The notes beneath the pieces were generated by a model that saw nothing but the letters and a program-made list of their open reading frames with translations, did not search any database and had not been told where the DNA came from. A stretch of DNA of 64,000 nucleotides from Flavobacterium tructae (GTDB lineage Bacteria > Bacteroidota > Bacteroidia > Flavobacteriales > Flavobacteriaceae), in assembly GCF_002217475.1 (NCBI RefSeq), contig NZ_MUHH01000016.1:1-64000 (forward strand), in the 5' to 3' direction. This document shows, one piece after another, positions 42,168 through 51,212 of this stretch. Both the position numbers and the translations under genes were made by a program. Every line of letters starts with the position of its first letter. Within the stretch, counting starts at the first letter, position 1.

Positions 42168-42704
42168 CTATTTTGCTTTTTGGTAATACAATTTATTTAC
42201 TAATTCCTTTAATTTGGTTTTAGCGGCATTCAATTGTGATTTTGATGTACCCTCAGAAATGTTTAGCATAGCGGCTATTTCTTTATGTCCGAAACCTTCG
42301 ATAACAAAAAGATTAAAAACCGTTTTACAGCCGTCCGGAATATGGTTTAGTAAATTCAGCAAATCTTCTTCTTCCAATGCGTTCACTTCTTCGGTAAAAG
42401 GCTGCGAAAGCAATTTGACATCATCAAGGTACATATTGAAATTGGTGTTTTTCTTGATGGTTGCCAAACAATGGTTGACGGTAATTTTTCGTGCCCATGC
42501 TTCAAAAGCTAAAAGCTCCTTAAGCAGATCCAGCTTTGTAAATATGGTATAGAAAGCGTCAGCCATAGCTTCTTCAATTTCTTCTTCCTTCTTAAGGTAT
42601 CGTTTGCAAACGCGATACAGTTTTGGAGCCATATGCTCATAAACCTGACGCTGAGCATCACGGTTCATTTTTTTGCAGTTGGATATGAGAGTTTCGTTTA
42701 TCAC
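42168..42704 (-). CDS. ECF-type RNA polymerase sigma factor
   Basis: A 178-residue sigma-70 family protein of ECF size. Region 2 is visible around MAPKLYRVCKRYLKKEEEIEEAMADAFYTIFTKL and AFEAWARKITVNHCLATIKK. Region 4 is at about 122-170 (LLNHIPDGCKTVFNLFVIEGFGHKEIAAMLNISEGTSKSQLNAAKTKLKEL). It is the first gene of the operon and its stop is 2 bp from the putative anti-sigma start. ECF operons usually activate their own promoter, which would lie in the 42705-42970 region; I found no standard -7 box there. Confidence 0.93.
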   Translation of the reverse strand: MINETLISNCKKMNRDAQRQVYEHMAPKLYRVCKRYLKKEEEIEEAMADAFYTIFTKLDLLKELLAFEAWARKITVNHCLATIKKNTNFNMYLDDVKLLSQPFTEEVNALEEEDLLNLLNHIPDGCKTVFNLFVIEGFGHKEIAAMLNISEGTSKSQLNAAKTKLKELVNKLYYQKAK

Positions 42705-42970
42705 AATTGTTGTCTTTATACTAAAGAGGGCTTAAAAGATAAAAAGGTTGGGACAGCAATGAAAAAAAGTTCAAAAAAGGCTTTTATTTTCTTAATAGAT
42801 GGTTTTAAAGGTACGATTTTCTTAATAAAGAGCCACTGTAGTACTTTTTTAGGTACTACAGAATGAATGAGTTTGTAACTCAAAATAATAAAAAGTGAAC
42901 GATCCTTTGTGCGTCTCTGCGAAATTTTTTAGAATCTCTGTGATACAATTAAGGTGAAGAGATTCTTTAT

Positions 42971-43807
42971 CTATTTAACAGGCAAACTCAATTTAAAAAT
43001 CTTCGTTTCTAAAACCTCTGTATCATTATCCTCGCAAAGTAGAAATTCGATTGTATTGTTTTCTTTTTTATAGAAAGTCAAACCTTCGAATTTATGGGTT
43101 GCTGTAATTTTTTGGGTGAAATCAATTTTCATAGTTTTAAGGTCTATTCTTCCTATGAAGCTTCCCAAAATTTCACCATCATCATAAGTTGATTTAGTGT
43201 TTTCTACTGTAGAAAGGAAATAGATTTTATCTTGTACCAAAACAGCATCGGTAAAACTGGATCGAATCCCTTTTATTTTTGGAAGCTTATAATTGGTTGC
43301 AACCAGAGCAAATTCTTCTCCCAGACTTTTGGCATGAATGGTAAAAATGGTGTTTTTGTTCGAGATTCCGTTACCGCGATTGAACAGGTACCAGTTCTCA
43401 CCATCAAAAATAGAACCTTCCAGATTAAAGTCTTCCGGTTTTATTTCGCCAAAACTTTGCATTAGAACATATAAATCAACCAGATTGTTTTTTTGCAGTA
43501 TAGTTTTCTTTTTAAGATCGAATGCAATCATTTTGTTTCGGTTTTCGGTAGATCCGGAACCAAAAACATAAAGCGTGTCGTTATGGTTGGTTAAAGACTC
43601 AAAATCAGGTTTAAGATTTTTTGCGATATTTTTCGTCGGATTGTCAATTAAAGGGTGTTCGTTCAATTGCTGATTCTGCATGTTGTATTCGTATAGAAAA
43701 CCGCTGTTATCTCCAACTAGATAAAGTGAATTGTCAGTAAAAAATAATCCGGATGCTGATCCGATTCCGATGATTTGAAATAATATTTCTAAGGTGAATT
43801 TTTCCAT
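42971..43807 (-). CDS. predicted beta-propeller protein (DUF6929-like)
   Basis: A 278-residue protein of repeated strand blades with aromatic-Asp turns (GIGSASGLFFTDNSLYLVGDNSGFLYEYN; LKPDFESLTNHNDTLYVFGSG; HKFEGLTFYKKENNTIEFLLCEDND). The pattern suggests a propeller of the esterase/phytase-like superfamily. No signal peptide is evident. Function not known. It diverges from the PPK2 gene and stands 266 bp from the sigma-factor operon. Confidence 0.6.
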   Translation of the reverse strand: MEKFTLEILFQIIGIGSASGLFFTDNSLYLVGDNSGFLYEYNMQNQQLNEHPLIDNPTKNIAKNLKPDFESLTNHNDTLYVFGSGSTENRNKMIAFDLKKKTILQKNNLVDLYVLMQSFGEIKPEDFNLEGSIFDGENWYLFNRGNGISNKNTIFTIHAKSLGEEFALVATNYKLPKIKGIRSSFTDAVLVQDKIYFLSTVENTKSTYDDGEILGSFIGRIDLKTMKIDFTQKITATHKFEGLTFYKKENNTIEFLLCEDNDTEVLETKIFKLSLPVK

Positions 43808-43909
43808 GAATGTTGTTTTGAAAATAAAATCGCTGTCCCTGAAAGTATTACAAGGTACAGCAGGGATATGCTTTGTAAAAATAGTATATTTACTATTACG
43901 AAAAAACTC

Positions 43910-44797
43910 ATGAATATGAAATCAATAGATCCGAATGATTTTAAAATCACAGATAAAATAAAATTATCAAAGATTCCTACTTTGCTCGACCTTGATGCAG
44001 ACAGTGAAGAAAAAGAAGCTAAACTCGATAAAGTTCAGGCTAAATTGAGTAAACAGCAAGATGCCATGTATGCTCACAACAGATATGGCGTTTTGATTTG
44101 TCTGCAAGGAATGGATACTTCCGGAAAAGACAGTCTGATTCGGGAAGTTTTTAAAGAGTTTAATCCGCGTGGAGTAGTGGTGCATAGTTTTAAAACGCCT
44201 ACTTCGGCAGAGTTGGAACACGATTATTTGTGGAGACATTATATGGTTTTACCTGAAAAAGGAAAATATGCGATTTTTAATCGTACCCATTATGAAAATA
44301 TTTTGGTTACCCGCGTGCACCCTGAGTATATATTGAACGAAAATTTACCCGGAATTGAAAAGGTAGAAGATATTCCGAAAGATTTTTGGAAAGACAGAAT
44401 AGAGCAAATCAATAATTTTGAAAAGCATATTACGCAAAATGGAACAATTGTACTGAAGTTTTTCCTGCATTTGAGTAAAGAGGAACAGCGTAAACGTTTG
44501 CTAAGACGATTGGAAGAAGAAAAACACAACTGGAAATTCTCGGTCGCGGATTTGAAAGAACGTGCACATTGGGAGGAGTATCAGCAATATTATGAAGAGG
44601 CTATAAATAAAACTTCGACAAAAAATGCTCCGTGGTATGTAATTCCGGCCGATGATAAAGAAATGGCCCGTTACATTGTGGCTAAAACCATTTGGGAAGA
44701 AATGCAGAAGCATACCGACATTAAAGAGCCTGAGTTACCGGAGAGTATAAAGGCTAATATTAAAATATATAAAGAGCAATTAGAAAACGAGTCTTAA
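43910..44797 (+). CDS. ppk2: polyphosphate kinase 2 family phosphotransferase
   Basis: PPK2-type enzyme that transfers phosphate between polyphosphate and nucleotides. The Walker A region is LQGMDTSGKDSLIREVF, followed by a lid and Walker B area (KYAIFNRTHYENILVTRVH). The later DFWKDRIEQINNFEKHI and KFFLHLSKEEQRKRLLRRLEE are typical. At about 296 residues it is a single-domain enzyme, probably able to act on NMP or NDP. The frame extends to an ATG at 43868; the ATGs at 43910 and 43916 are more usual starts. Its terminator overlaps the stop codon. Confidence 0.92.
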   Translation: MNMKSIDPNDFKITDKIKLSKIPTLLDLDADSEEKEAKLDKVQAKLSKQQDAMYAHNRYGVLICLQGMDTSGKDSLIREVFKEFNPRGVVVHSFKTPTSAELEHDYLWRHYMVLPEKGKYAIFNRTHYENILVTRVHPEYILNENLPGIEKVEDIPKDFWKDRIEQINNFEKHITQNGTIVLKFFLHLSKEEQRKRLLRRLEEEKHNWKFSVADLKERAHWEEYQQYYEEAINKTSTKNAPWYVIPADDKEMARYIVAKTIWEEMQKHTDIKEPELPESIKANIKIYKEQLENES

Positions 44798-44815
44798 AAT
44801 AAGGCTCTTTTTTTT
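44789..44815 (+). terminator. rho-independent terminator of ppk2
   Basis: A 7-bp stem GAGTCTT / AAGGCTC (one G-T pair) with a five-base loop and eight T. The left arm overlaps the end of the coding region and stop. Confidence 0.75.
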
Positions 44816-44991
44816 GCTTTAATGTTACTGCAAGTTTATGAGTGTTTTGTAGTACTAATTTAATGTTAACGTTTTTTTGTTTTATAACGCATTTTAGGAA
44901 AACTGTTGATTTTTTGATAATATCTAAATCATTTTAAGTTAAAGAGCAGTGGGTTACTTTGTAAAAAAAATAGAAACCAATTTTTAACTAC

Positions 44992-46443
44992 ATGAAAAGA
45001 ATTATTTTACCCCTAATTATGTTAGGTTCGTTGCTTACATCTTGTAATAACGATTCTAAAGACGAAGCAGAAACAACAAGTGTTGTACTGAAGGATCAAT
45101 CTGTAACACCAAGTTTAATAAAAGCTCAGACAGGATTTGAAAGTTTGAAAATTTACTCTCTTTTTAGTTCAGATGATGTTTTTGCAGACAGTCCTAAATT
45201 TGTTTTTGGAGGTTCTGCTGATGGTTCAGGTCTATTGAAAAATACGGACGGAACTTTTACTTTCTTAGTAAACAACGAAGACAATTTTGCGGTTTCAAGA
45301 ATTACTTTAGATAAAACATTTAAACCAACAAAGGGAGAATATTTGTTAAACTCTAGCGGAGGAACTTGGAGATTATGCGGAGCTACTATGGCTACACAGG
45401 CAGAACACGGTTTTGGACCTCTTTATTTAACTTGTGGAGAGTCCGGAGAAGAGTCTCGTACACATGCTTTAGATCCGTACGCTAGTGCTGGAGGAGCATC
45501 AGTATCTAAAGAATTGGCAGGATTTGGACGTTTAAGTGCCGAAAATGCTTTACCATTGCGTTCTACTGCTTACAAAGGAAAAACAGTTGTAGTAATTGGT
45601 GATGATGACTCAGGAACTTACGGAGGCCAGGTTTTTATGTATGTATCAAACACAGTTGGTGATTTAAGCGGAGGATCTTTGTACATGTTAAAAAGAAATG
45701 ACAGCAATCAAAGAGAAAGAGACATGACTGTGGATCAAACGTATCCTGTTTCTTTCGTGAAAATTGACAACCACACTACTTTAACAGGAGCTCAGATCAA
45801 TGCATCTGTAAATACTTTGAAAGCAATCAAATTTGGTCGTGTTGAAGATTTGGATTACCGCAAAGGAGGTAACAATGCTGACCGTGAATTGTATTTTAAC
45901 GTGACCGGACAAGATATCACAGGAACGAATGCCGATGCTTCAAGAACGAAATATGGTAGAGTTTACAGATTAAATCTTGATGCTGCCGATCCGTTAAAAG
46001 GAACTTTAGAACTGGTTTTAGATGGTGACAACCGCAGTGGAAAAGCTGGAAAATTCCAAAATCCTGATAATATCTGTGTAACCAGTAACTATGTTTACGT
46101 TCAGGAAGATGCAAACGGATACGGTGACGAAACACACGATGCTTATATTTATCAGTACAATATCGCTACAAAAGAATTGAAAGTGGTATTGGAATTAGAT
46201 CACCGTCGTACTCAGGCTGATGCTGCCAAATATAACGTAGGTAAACTATCAAAATTCGGAGATTGGGAATACGGTGCAATGATCGATGTATCAGATCAGT
46301 TGGGTATTCCGGATACTTTCATGTTAAGCATCCAGCCTCATACCTGGACTGGCGAAAAATATAAAGGAGTTGACGGAGGAACAAATCGTCCGAACGAGCA
46401 ACAAGCAAGTCAAATTGTAGTGATTAAAGGTTTAGCGAGATAA
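44992..46443 (+). CDS. phoX: PhoX-like alkaline phosphatase, lipoprotein
   Basis: A 483-residue lipoprotein with signal peptide ending LLTSC (Cys 18). The sequence resembles PhoX/DUF839 phosphatases: GGTWRLCGATMATQAEHGFGPLYLTCGESGEES, GDDDSGTYGGQVFMYVS, RVEDLDYRKG, and QNPDNICVTSNYVYVQED, all in a propeller-like strand pattern. PhoX of other bacteria is a secreted Fe-Ca enzyme that releases phosphate from monoesters. Surface or periplasmic location is likely. It precedes a di-haem peroxidase gene by 94 bp. Exact activity is inferred from family. Confidence 0.78.
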   Translation: MKRIILPLIMLGSLLTSCNNDSKDEAETTSVVLKDQSVTPSLIKAQTGFESLKIYSLFSSDDVFADSPKFVFGGSADGSGLLKNTDGTFTFLVNNEDNFAVSRITLDKTFKPTKGEYLLNSSGGTWRLCGATMATQAEHGFGPLYLTCGESGEESRTHALDPYASAGGASVSKELAGFGRLSAENALPLRSTAYKGKTVVVIGDDDSGTYGGQVFMYVSNTVGDLSGGSLYMLKRNDSNQRERDMTVDQTYPVSFVKIDNHTTLTGAQINASVNTLKAIKFGRVEDLDYRKGGNNADRELYFNVTGQDITGTNADASRTKYGRVYRLNLDAADPLKGTLELVLDGDNRSGKAGKFQNPDNICVTSNYVYVQEDANGYGDETHDAYIYQYNIATKELKVVLELDHRRTQADAAKYNVGKLSKFGDWEYGAMIDVSDQLGIPDTFMLSIQPHTWTGEKYKGVDGGTNRPNEQQASQIVVIKGLAR

Positions 46444-46470
46444 ATTTTTAAAGCATTATAAAACAGTCAT

Positions 46471-46495
46471 CCACTATCTCAGTTTGAGGTAGTGG
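46471..46495 (+). terminator. stem-loop between phoX and peroxidase gene
   Basis: An 11-bp stem CCACTATCTCA / TGAGGTAGTGG (one G-T pair) with a three-base loop, followed by TTTCTGTTTTTC. It may partly terminate phoX transcripts or reduce downstream expression. Confidence 0.6.
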
Positions 46496-46537
46496 TTTCT
46501 GTTTTTCTGAATATTTCCCTTTTAATTTTTAATACAC

Positions 46538-48310
46538 ATGAAAAAAATATACGGTTTGTTTTTCCTGCTGGCATTGGTAGCCTGTCAGAAAAAAGACAAA
46601 CATCAGGAAGTAAATGAATTGTTTCAGTCTGATATTACTTTACTGATTGAGAAGGTTGCTAAGCTTAAATATTCCGTGCAGTCAGATTCTACCGAAGTAC
46701 AAATTCAGAGACAATTTCTCGAAGCACATCAAAGTTACAAAAAGGTCGAAATGATAAGCGAGTATTATTCGCCTGCAGTTTCTAAAGCGATAAATGGTCC
46801 CGCAATACCCGAATTTGAAGAAAATGATAAAGTGACTGTTCCGCCTGAAGGATTTCAGGTTATTGAAGAATTGGTTTTTCCTAAATATGACAAAGAGCAT
46901 AAAAAAGAATTGCTTCAGGAGCTGGGTATCTTGTCGGCTAATTTGGCTCGTTTAGAAAAAGTTTCAAAATCCAATCAATTAACGGATGCGCATGTTTTTG
47001 ATGCCATGCGATTGGAAGTATATCGAATAGTTACTTTAGGAATAACCGGATTCGATTCGCCAGTCGTATTGAATTCACTTCCTGAAGCTGTGGCAGCTTT
47101 AGAAACCATTGAGAAATATTACAAAGTGTATGTCGAAGATAAGCCCGTTTCAAATTCGAATCAGGTGCTTGAAATATTGAAGAAAGGACAGCACTATTTA
47201 AAAACAAATACCAATTTCAATGCTTTTGATCGGGCTTATTTTATTAAAGAAATCGCCAATCCATTAAACAAAGGGCTATTCAAAACGCGATCAGAATTGG
47301 GTATTCCGCTGATGAAAGAGCAAAGAGGATTAAAAACAACGGCACAAACGCTATTCGACTCAGGAGCATTTGATCCCGAGGCATTTTCAGGTTTCCCGGA
47401 TTATCAAACAACTCCGGAGAAAATTGCATTAGGAAAAAAGCTGTTCAATGATCCGGTTCTGTCGGGCAACAACACTCGCTCCTGTGCTTCGTGTCATCAT
47501 GTTGATAAAGCTTTTACCGATGGTTTGGAAAGAGCTGTTACATTAGACGGGAAATCGATGCTGCAGCGCAACACGCCGACATTGAATCATATTGCTTTTC
47601 AGCGCGTATTTTTTGATGATTCCAGAGTAAGTTATCTAGAAGATCAGGCCATTGCTGTGATTAAAAATGAAAACGAAATGCACGGTTCTCTCGAGAAATC
47701 AGCTTTAGTACTTCAGAAGAATCCGAACTATGTAAGAGATTTCAAAAAAGCATTTCCGAAAGGAGCCATCAATGAATTTGAAATCAAGAATGCTTTGGCT
47801 TCTTATATTCGGTCATTGAGTCAGTACGATTCAAAGTTTGATGGGTATATGCAAAACAAAGAGAATTTCACGTCGGATGAAAAAGCAGGTTTTAATTTGT
47901 TTGCAGGGAAAGCCAAATGTGCGACCTGCCATTTTATACCATTAACCAACGGAACTGTTCCTCCTAATTTTGACCGATCGGAGAGTGAAATATTAGGCGT
48001 TCCAAATAAAAACAAAAAGCTGGACGGAGATTTGGGCAAGTTTGTCATCACGCAGGCGGCTATTCATAAACATTCGTTTAAAACGCCAACGATCCGAAAC
48101 ATTACACTTACCGCTCCCTACATGCACAATGGAGTTTACAATACTCTTGAAGAAGTGATTGACTTTTATAATGAAGGAGGCGGAGTAGGTTTAGGATTCG
48201 ATGTTCCGAACCAAACCTTACCCGAAGACAAGTTAAACTTATCAGAGTTGGAGAAAAAACAGCTCATTGCCTTCATGAGAACTTTGACTGATAAAAAGTA
48301 TTTGAAGTAA
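46538..48310 (+). CDS. di-haem cytochrome c peroxidase/MauG-like lipoprotein with helical N-terminal domain
   Basis: A 590-residue lipoprotein (lipobox LVAC, Cys 16). Residues about 25-240 form a helical domain with PEGFQVIEELVFP near residue 105, resembling imelysin-type domains. The C-terminal two-thirds is a bacterial cytochrome c peroxidase fold with two haem c sites, CASCHH (316-321) and CATCHF (461-466), plus MHNGVYNTLEEVIDFYNEGGG at the end. It likely reduces peroxide or oxidises a partner protein at the cell envelope. It follows phoX and ends at a strong hairpin. Confidence 0.9.
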   Translation: MKKIYGLFFLLALVACQKKDKHQEVNELFQSDITLLIEKVAKLKYSVQSDSTEVQIQRQFLEAHQSYKKVEMISEYYSPAVSKAINGPAIPEFEENDKVTVPPEGFQVIEELVFPKYDKEHKKELLQELGILSANLARLEKVSKSNQLTDAHVFDAMRLEVYRIVTLGITGFDSPVVLNSLPEAVAALETIEKYYKVYVEDKPVSNSNQVLEILKKGQHYLKTNTNFNAFDRAYFIKEIANPLNKGLFKTRSELGIPLMKEQRGLKTTAQTLFDSGAFDPEAFSGFPDYQTTPEKIALGKKLFNDPVLSGNNTRSCASCHHVDKAFTDGLERAVTLDGKSMLQRNTPTLNHIAFQRVFFDDSRVSYLEDQAIAVIKNENEMHGSLEKSALVLQKNPNYVRDFKKAFPKGAINEFEIKNALASYIRSLSQYDSKFDGYMQNKENFTSDEKAGFNLFAGKAKCATCHFIPLTNGTVPPNFDRSESEILGVPNKNKKLDGDLGKFVITQAAIHKHSFKTPTIRNITLTAPYMHNGVYNTLEEVIDFYNEGGGVGLGFDVPNQTLPEDKLNLSELEKKQLIAFMRTLTDKKYLK

Positions 48311-48329
48311 ATAGTGGGGTATCACATCT

Positions 48330-48362
48330 AAACCCGACAGGTTTTTGAAACCTGTCGGGTTT
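48330..48362 (+). terminator. hairpin AAACCCGACAGGTTT
   Basis: A perfect 15-bp stem with a three-base loop (48330-48344 and 48348-48362), 20 bp after the peroxidase stop. The T tail is short. A degenerate relative with the same CCCG core lies at 52251-52280. It may be both a terminator and a dispersed repeat. Confidence 0.7.
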
Positions 48363-48480
48363 GTTGCGTAAAACAGCTAAGGAAGTCCGTTAGTCAACAC
48401 CCAGCTGCCGTTCATCAAACTAATTTTTAAAGCGTTTCAGGTTTGTGCTCCTTTGCATCAAATTAATAAACATTATTATC

Positions 48481-49074
48481 ATGAACACGTACAAATTATT
48501 ATGGTTGACAGTTATTTTTACCTTAATCTCTTTTAAATCAAATGCACAATCCCCGCTTCCTATTCATGTTGGAATAAAAGCAGGATCAAATTATTCTGAA
48601 CTTCCCGTTTCAAAAGGTTCGGATTCAAAGTATGCAGCGGGCTTTTTTGGCGGTGCTATGGCCCGATTTGATTTCAAACGTTTCTTCATTCAAAATGAAA
48701 TTCTCTACAGTGAGAAGTCTTCTAAAATTGAAAGAACAGCTTCTTTGCCTTCTAAAAATCTAAAATGGAGAAGCCTCGAAATGCCGTTGGTAATTGGTTA
48801 CAAAATAATTGATCAATCGATGCTCAACGTAAGAGTTTTTGGAGGAGGAATTTATTCTTATGTGCTGGATGAAAATATTTCTTCGGTGAATCAATTGAAA
48901 ACTGCCTATGGAAAATTTAATAAATCCAATATAGGCTATCAGGTTGGAGCAGGAATCGAAATTTCGAAATTTACTCTGGATGTTACGTATCAGGGAGGGT
49001 TAAACAACATAAGTAAGGAGTTTAGTTCGAAGCCAAATTCGTTTAACATTGGGGTTGGTTATTTTATATTTTAA
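48481..49074 (+). CDS. PorT-like outer-membrane beta-barrel protein
   Basis: A 197-residue exported protein with signal peptide to about residue 23 (SNAQ). The mature part has alternating amphipathic strands, starting HVGIKAGSNYSELPVSKG and ending in a final aromatic strand FNIGVGYFIF, typical of small PorT/OmpW-type barrels. The ATG at 48481 gives the proper signal sequence; a longer frame to 48445 does not. Function unknown. A LytS-like kinase gene follows. Confidence 0.78.
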   Translation: MNTYKLLWLTVIFTLISFKSNAQSPLPIHVGIKAGSNYSELPVSKGSDSKYAAGFFGGAMARFDFKRFFIQNEILYSEKSSKIERTASLPSKNLKWRSLEMPLVIGYKIIDQSMLNVRVFGGGIYSYVLDENISSVNQLKTAYGKFNKSNIGYQVGAGIEISKFTLDVTYQGGLNNISKEFSSKPNSFNIGVGYFIF

Positions 49075-49153
49075 ACAGGCTTTTTTGGTTTAGCCTTGTC
49101 AGCAGCAAAGGATCTTTTTGGGTTCTTTGCTGTTTGTTTGAAAAATATAGGGT

Positions 49154-49161
49154 TATTTTTG
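49154..49161 (+). promoter_or_regulatory. -7 promoter box of the sensor kinase gene
   Basis: TATTTTTG, an exact consensus match, 38 bp before the ATG at 49199. Confidence 0.5.
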
Positions 49162-49198
49162 AACATGAAGTTTCACATCAATTTTTTATTCTTTTAGA

Positions 49199-50248
49199 AT
49201 GGTTGTAATAAATAAAAACAGACACCGAATATTTTTAGTTTTTTTCTGGTGCTTACTCGGAATAACGATCTGGTCACAGCTGATAGAGGCTTACGGCGTT
49301 CGAGCGGCAGCTTTTCAGGCGTTTTTGGTTTTACTTTGTTCATGTCTTTTGGCGCATTTTCTTAGCGATATTGTATTGCCTGTTGCGTTGCGTAAAAGAA
49401 GAATGGCACTATTTGCAGTGCAAAGTGTCATGGTAGTTTTTATGCTTTCATTTTGCCTGGCCGTTATTGATGCCATCTTTTCAAATTCGCATACCCGCGC
49501 ACGATTGTATCCTGACGAAGCAAACATGACGATGATTCAGTTTTTATTTGCACGATTCTTTGGCAGTACCCCTGCAGCTATTTTGATTTGCGGTACTGCC
49601 TGCGGGCTTCGGTTTTATCAGGAACATAATATAATCGAAAGAAATCATGCTCAGCTGCAACAGGTTCATCTTGAGGCACAAATCAAGATTCTTCAGGATC
49701 AGATTAATCCGCATCTTATGTTTAATGTGCTCAATCACATTCACATTTTGATGCAGAGCGACGTAAAACTGGCTTCGGATTTGCTCATTCGGTTTTCGGA
49801 TATTTTGAGGTATCAATTGTACGAATGCAACAAAGAATACGTACCGCTGCATCTCGAAGTAAAATACCTGAAAGACTTAATTGGAGTCGAAGAAACGAGA
49901 TGGGGCAATGAATTAAAAGTAAAATGTAAATGGAGTATTGAAGATGCCCAGCTTCAGATCGCACCATTGCTTTTAGTTCCTTTAATAGAAAATGCATTTA
50001 AGCACGTTTCAAGGCTTCCGGGGCAAAAAGGATATGTGCATTTGGGATGTAAACAAACGGCAAAACAGCTGCATTTTAAGATTGAGAATTCCTATACGGA
50101 ACAATACAAAATCCCTTCAAAGAATCAAGGGCTCGGACTTGAAAATGTCAAAAAAAGACTGGCGATTCAATATCCTGAAAAACACCAGTTAAACATCATT
50201 AAAACCGATTCTGATTTTACGGTAATCGTGGTTTTGGATTTGAAGTAA
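49199..50248 (+). CDS. LytS/YehU-type sensor histidine kinase
   Basis: A 349-residue membrane kinase of the His_kinase (PF06580) class. Four predicted membrane helices lie at about 12-26, 41-60, 72-93 and 116-138. The phospho-acceptor His is about residue 172 in DQINPHLMFN. The ATPase region carries LLVPLIENAFKH and GLGLENVKKRL. It has no large extracytoplasmic domain, so it may sense a membrane or intramembrane signal. The LytTR regulator follows 249 bp later and is probably its partner. Confidence 0.92.
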   Translation: MVVINKNRHRIFLVFFWCLLGITIWSQLIEAYGVRAAAFQAFLVLLCSCLLAHFLSDIVLPVALRKRRMALFAVQSVMVVFMLSFCLAVIDAIFSNSHTRARLYPDEANMTMIQFLFARFFGSTPAAILICGTACGLRFYQEHNIIERNHAQLQQVHLEAQIKILQDQINPHLMFNVLNHIHILMQSDVKLASDLLIRFSDILRYQLYECNKEYVPLHLEVKYLKDLIGVEETRWGNELKVKCKWSIEDAQLQIAPLLLVPLIENAFKHVSRLPGQKGYVHLGCKQTAKQLHFKIENSYTEQYKIPSKNQGLGLENVKKRLAIQYPEKHQLNIIKTDSDFTVIVVLDLK

Positions 50249-50496
50249 AAGATTTTGTCGTTTCCGATAGCACAATGTCATGAAAGATTTTAGATTGAAG
50301 ACTTACGATTGCAGATTTTTGATTGGGTAGTGGTAAGGGTGGAATAGGAGCTATTTTCCTGAATTTCACAGCTCAGAAATCAAAAATCGACAATCATTTT
50401 AGTTATTGGGGTATAATGAAGAACCGAAAAAAAATAAAGAAAAAAAAATCTGCCTGATCTGCGGGAAAAAATAAAAAAAAAGTAAAAAAACAAAAT

Positions 50497-51210
50497 ATGA
50501 AAATGAAATGTCTTGTTATCGACGACGAACCTATTGCAAGAAGCGGAATAGTAGATTTTGTTTCTAAAATTGATTTTCTTGAAGTCGCAGGTACCTGTGC
50601 GTCCGCATTAGAAGCTACTTCGTACATTCAGGAAAAAGAAGTCGATTTGTTGTTTTTGGATATTAATATGCCGTATCTCACGGGGCTGGAATTTCTGGAA
50701 TCGCTGGACAATCCGCCTTTGGTTATTTTTACGACAGCTTATTCTGAGTATGCCCTTGAAGGATATCGTTTGCAGGTGGTCGATTATTTACTAAAACCCA
50801 TTACGTTTCAACGTTTTTATCAGGCTGCTTTAAAAGCAAAACAATGGTATCAGATGCTGGGTGCTCCAAAGCAGAATCAATTAGATCCCTATTTGTATGT
50901 ACGTCAGGAAGAAGGATTTCAAAAGATCTCCTGGCTTGATATTCTCTATATCGAGGGAATGCAGAATTATGCAAAGCTCCATTTTAAAGATAAGGTTCTC
51001 GTAATTCATCAAACAATGATTTCTTTGGAAGAAACACTCCCGACAGAAATTTTCTTTAGAATTCATAAATCTTTCCTTGTAAATATTACTCATATTGACT
51101 CTGTTTCCGGTGGACGATTATTTATAAAAGGACAAGAACTACCCATTTCAAGAACACGCCGCGAAGCATTACTGAAAGAGGTAGTCTATAAAAACTTATT
51201 AAGCCGATGA
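50497..51210 (+). CDS. LytTR-family response regulator
   Basis: A 237-residue regulator. The receiver domain has the phospho-Asp at about 55 (LLFLDINMPY) and the usual Thr and Lys later (TTAYS, LKPI). The C-terminal LytTR DNA-binding domain runs from about 135 to 235 (IEGMQNYAKLHFKD, FFRIHKSFLVNITHID). The DNA target is unknown; flanking barrel genes are candidates. It converges with the next gene with a gap of only 2 bp. Confidence 0.93.
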   Translation: MKMKCLVIDDEPIARSGIVDFVSKIDFLEVAGTCASALEATSYIQEKEVDLLFLDINMPYLTGLEFLESLDNPPLVIFTTAYSEYALEGYRLQVVDYLLKPITFQRFYQAALKAKQWYQMLGAPKQNQLDPYLYVRQEEGFQKISWLDILYIEGMQNYAKLHFKDKVLVIHQTMISLEETLPTEIFFRIHKSFLVNITHIDSVSGGRLFIKGQELPISRTRREALLKEVVYKNLLSR

Positions 51211-51212
51211 CC

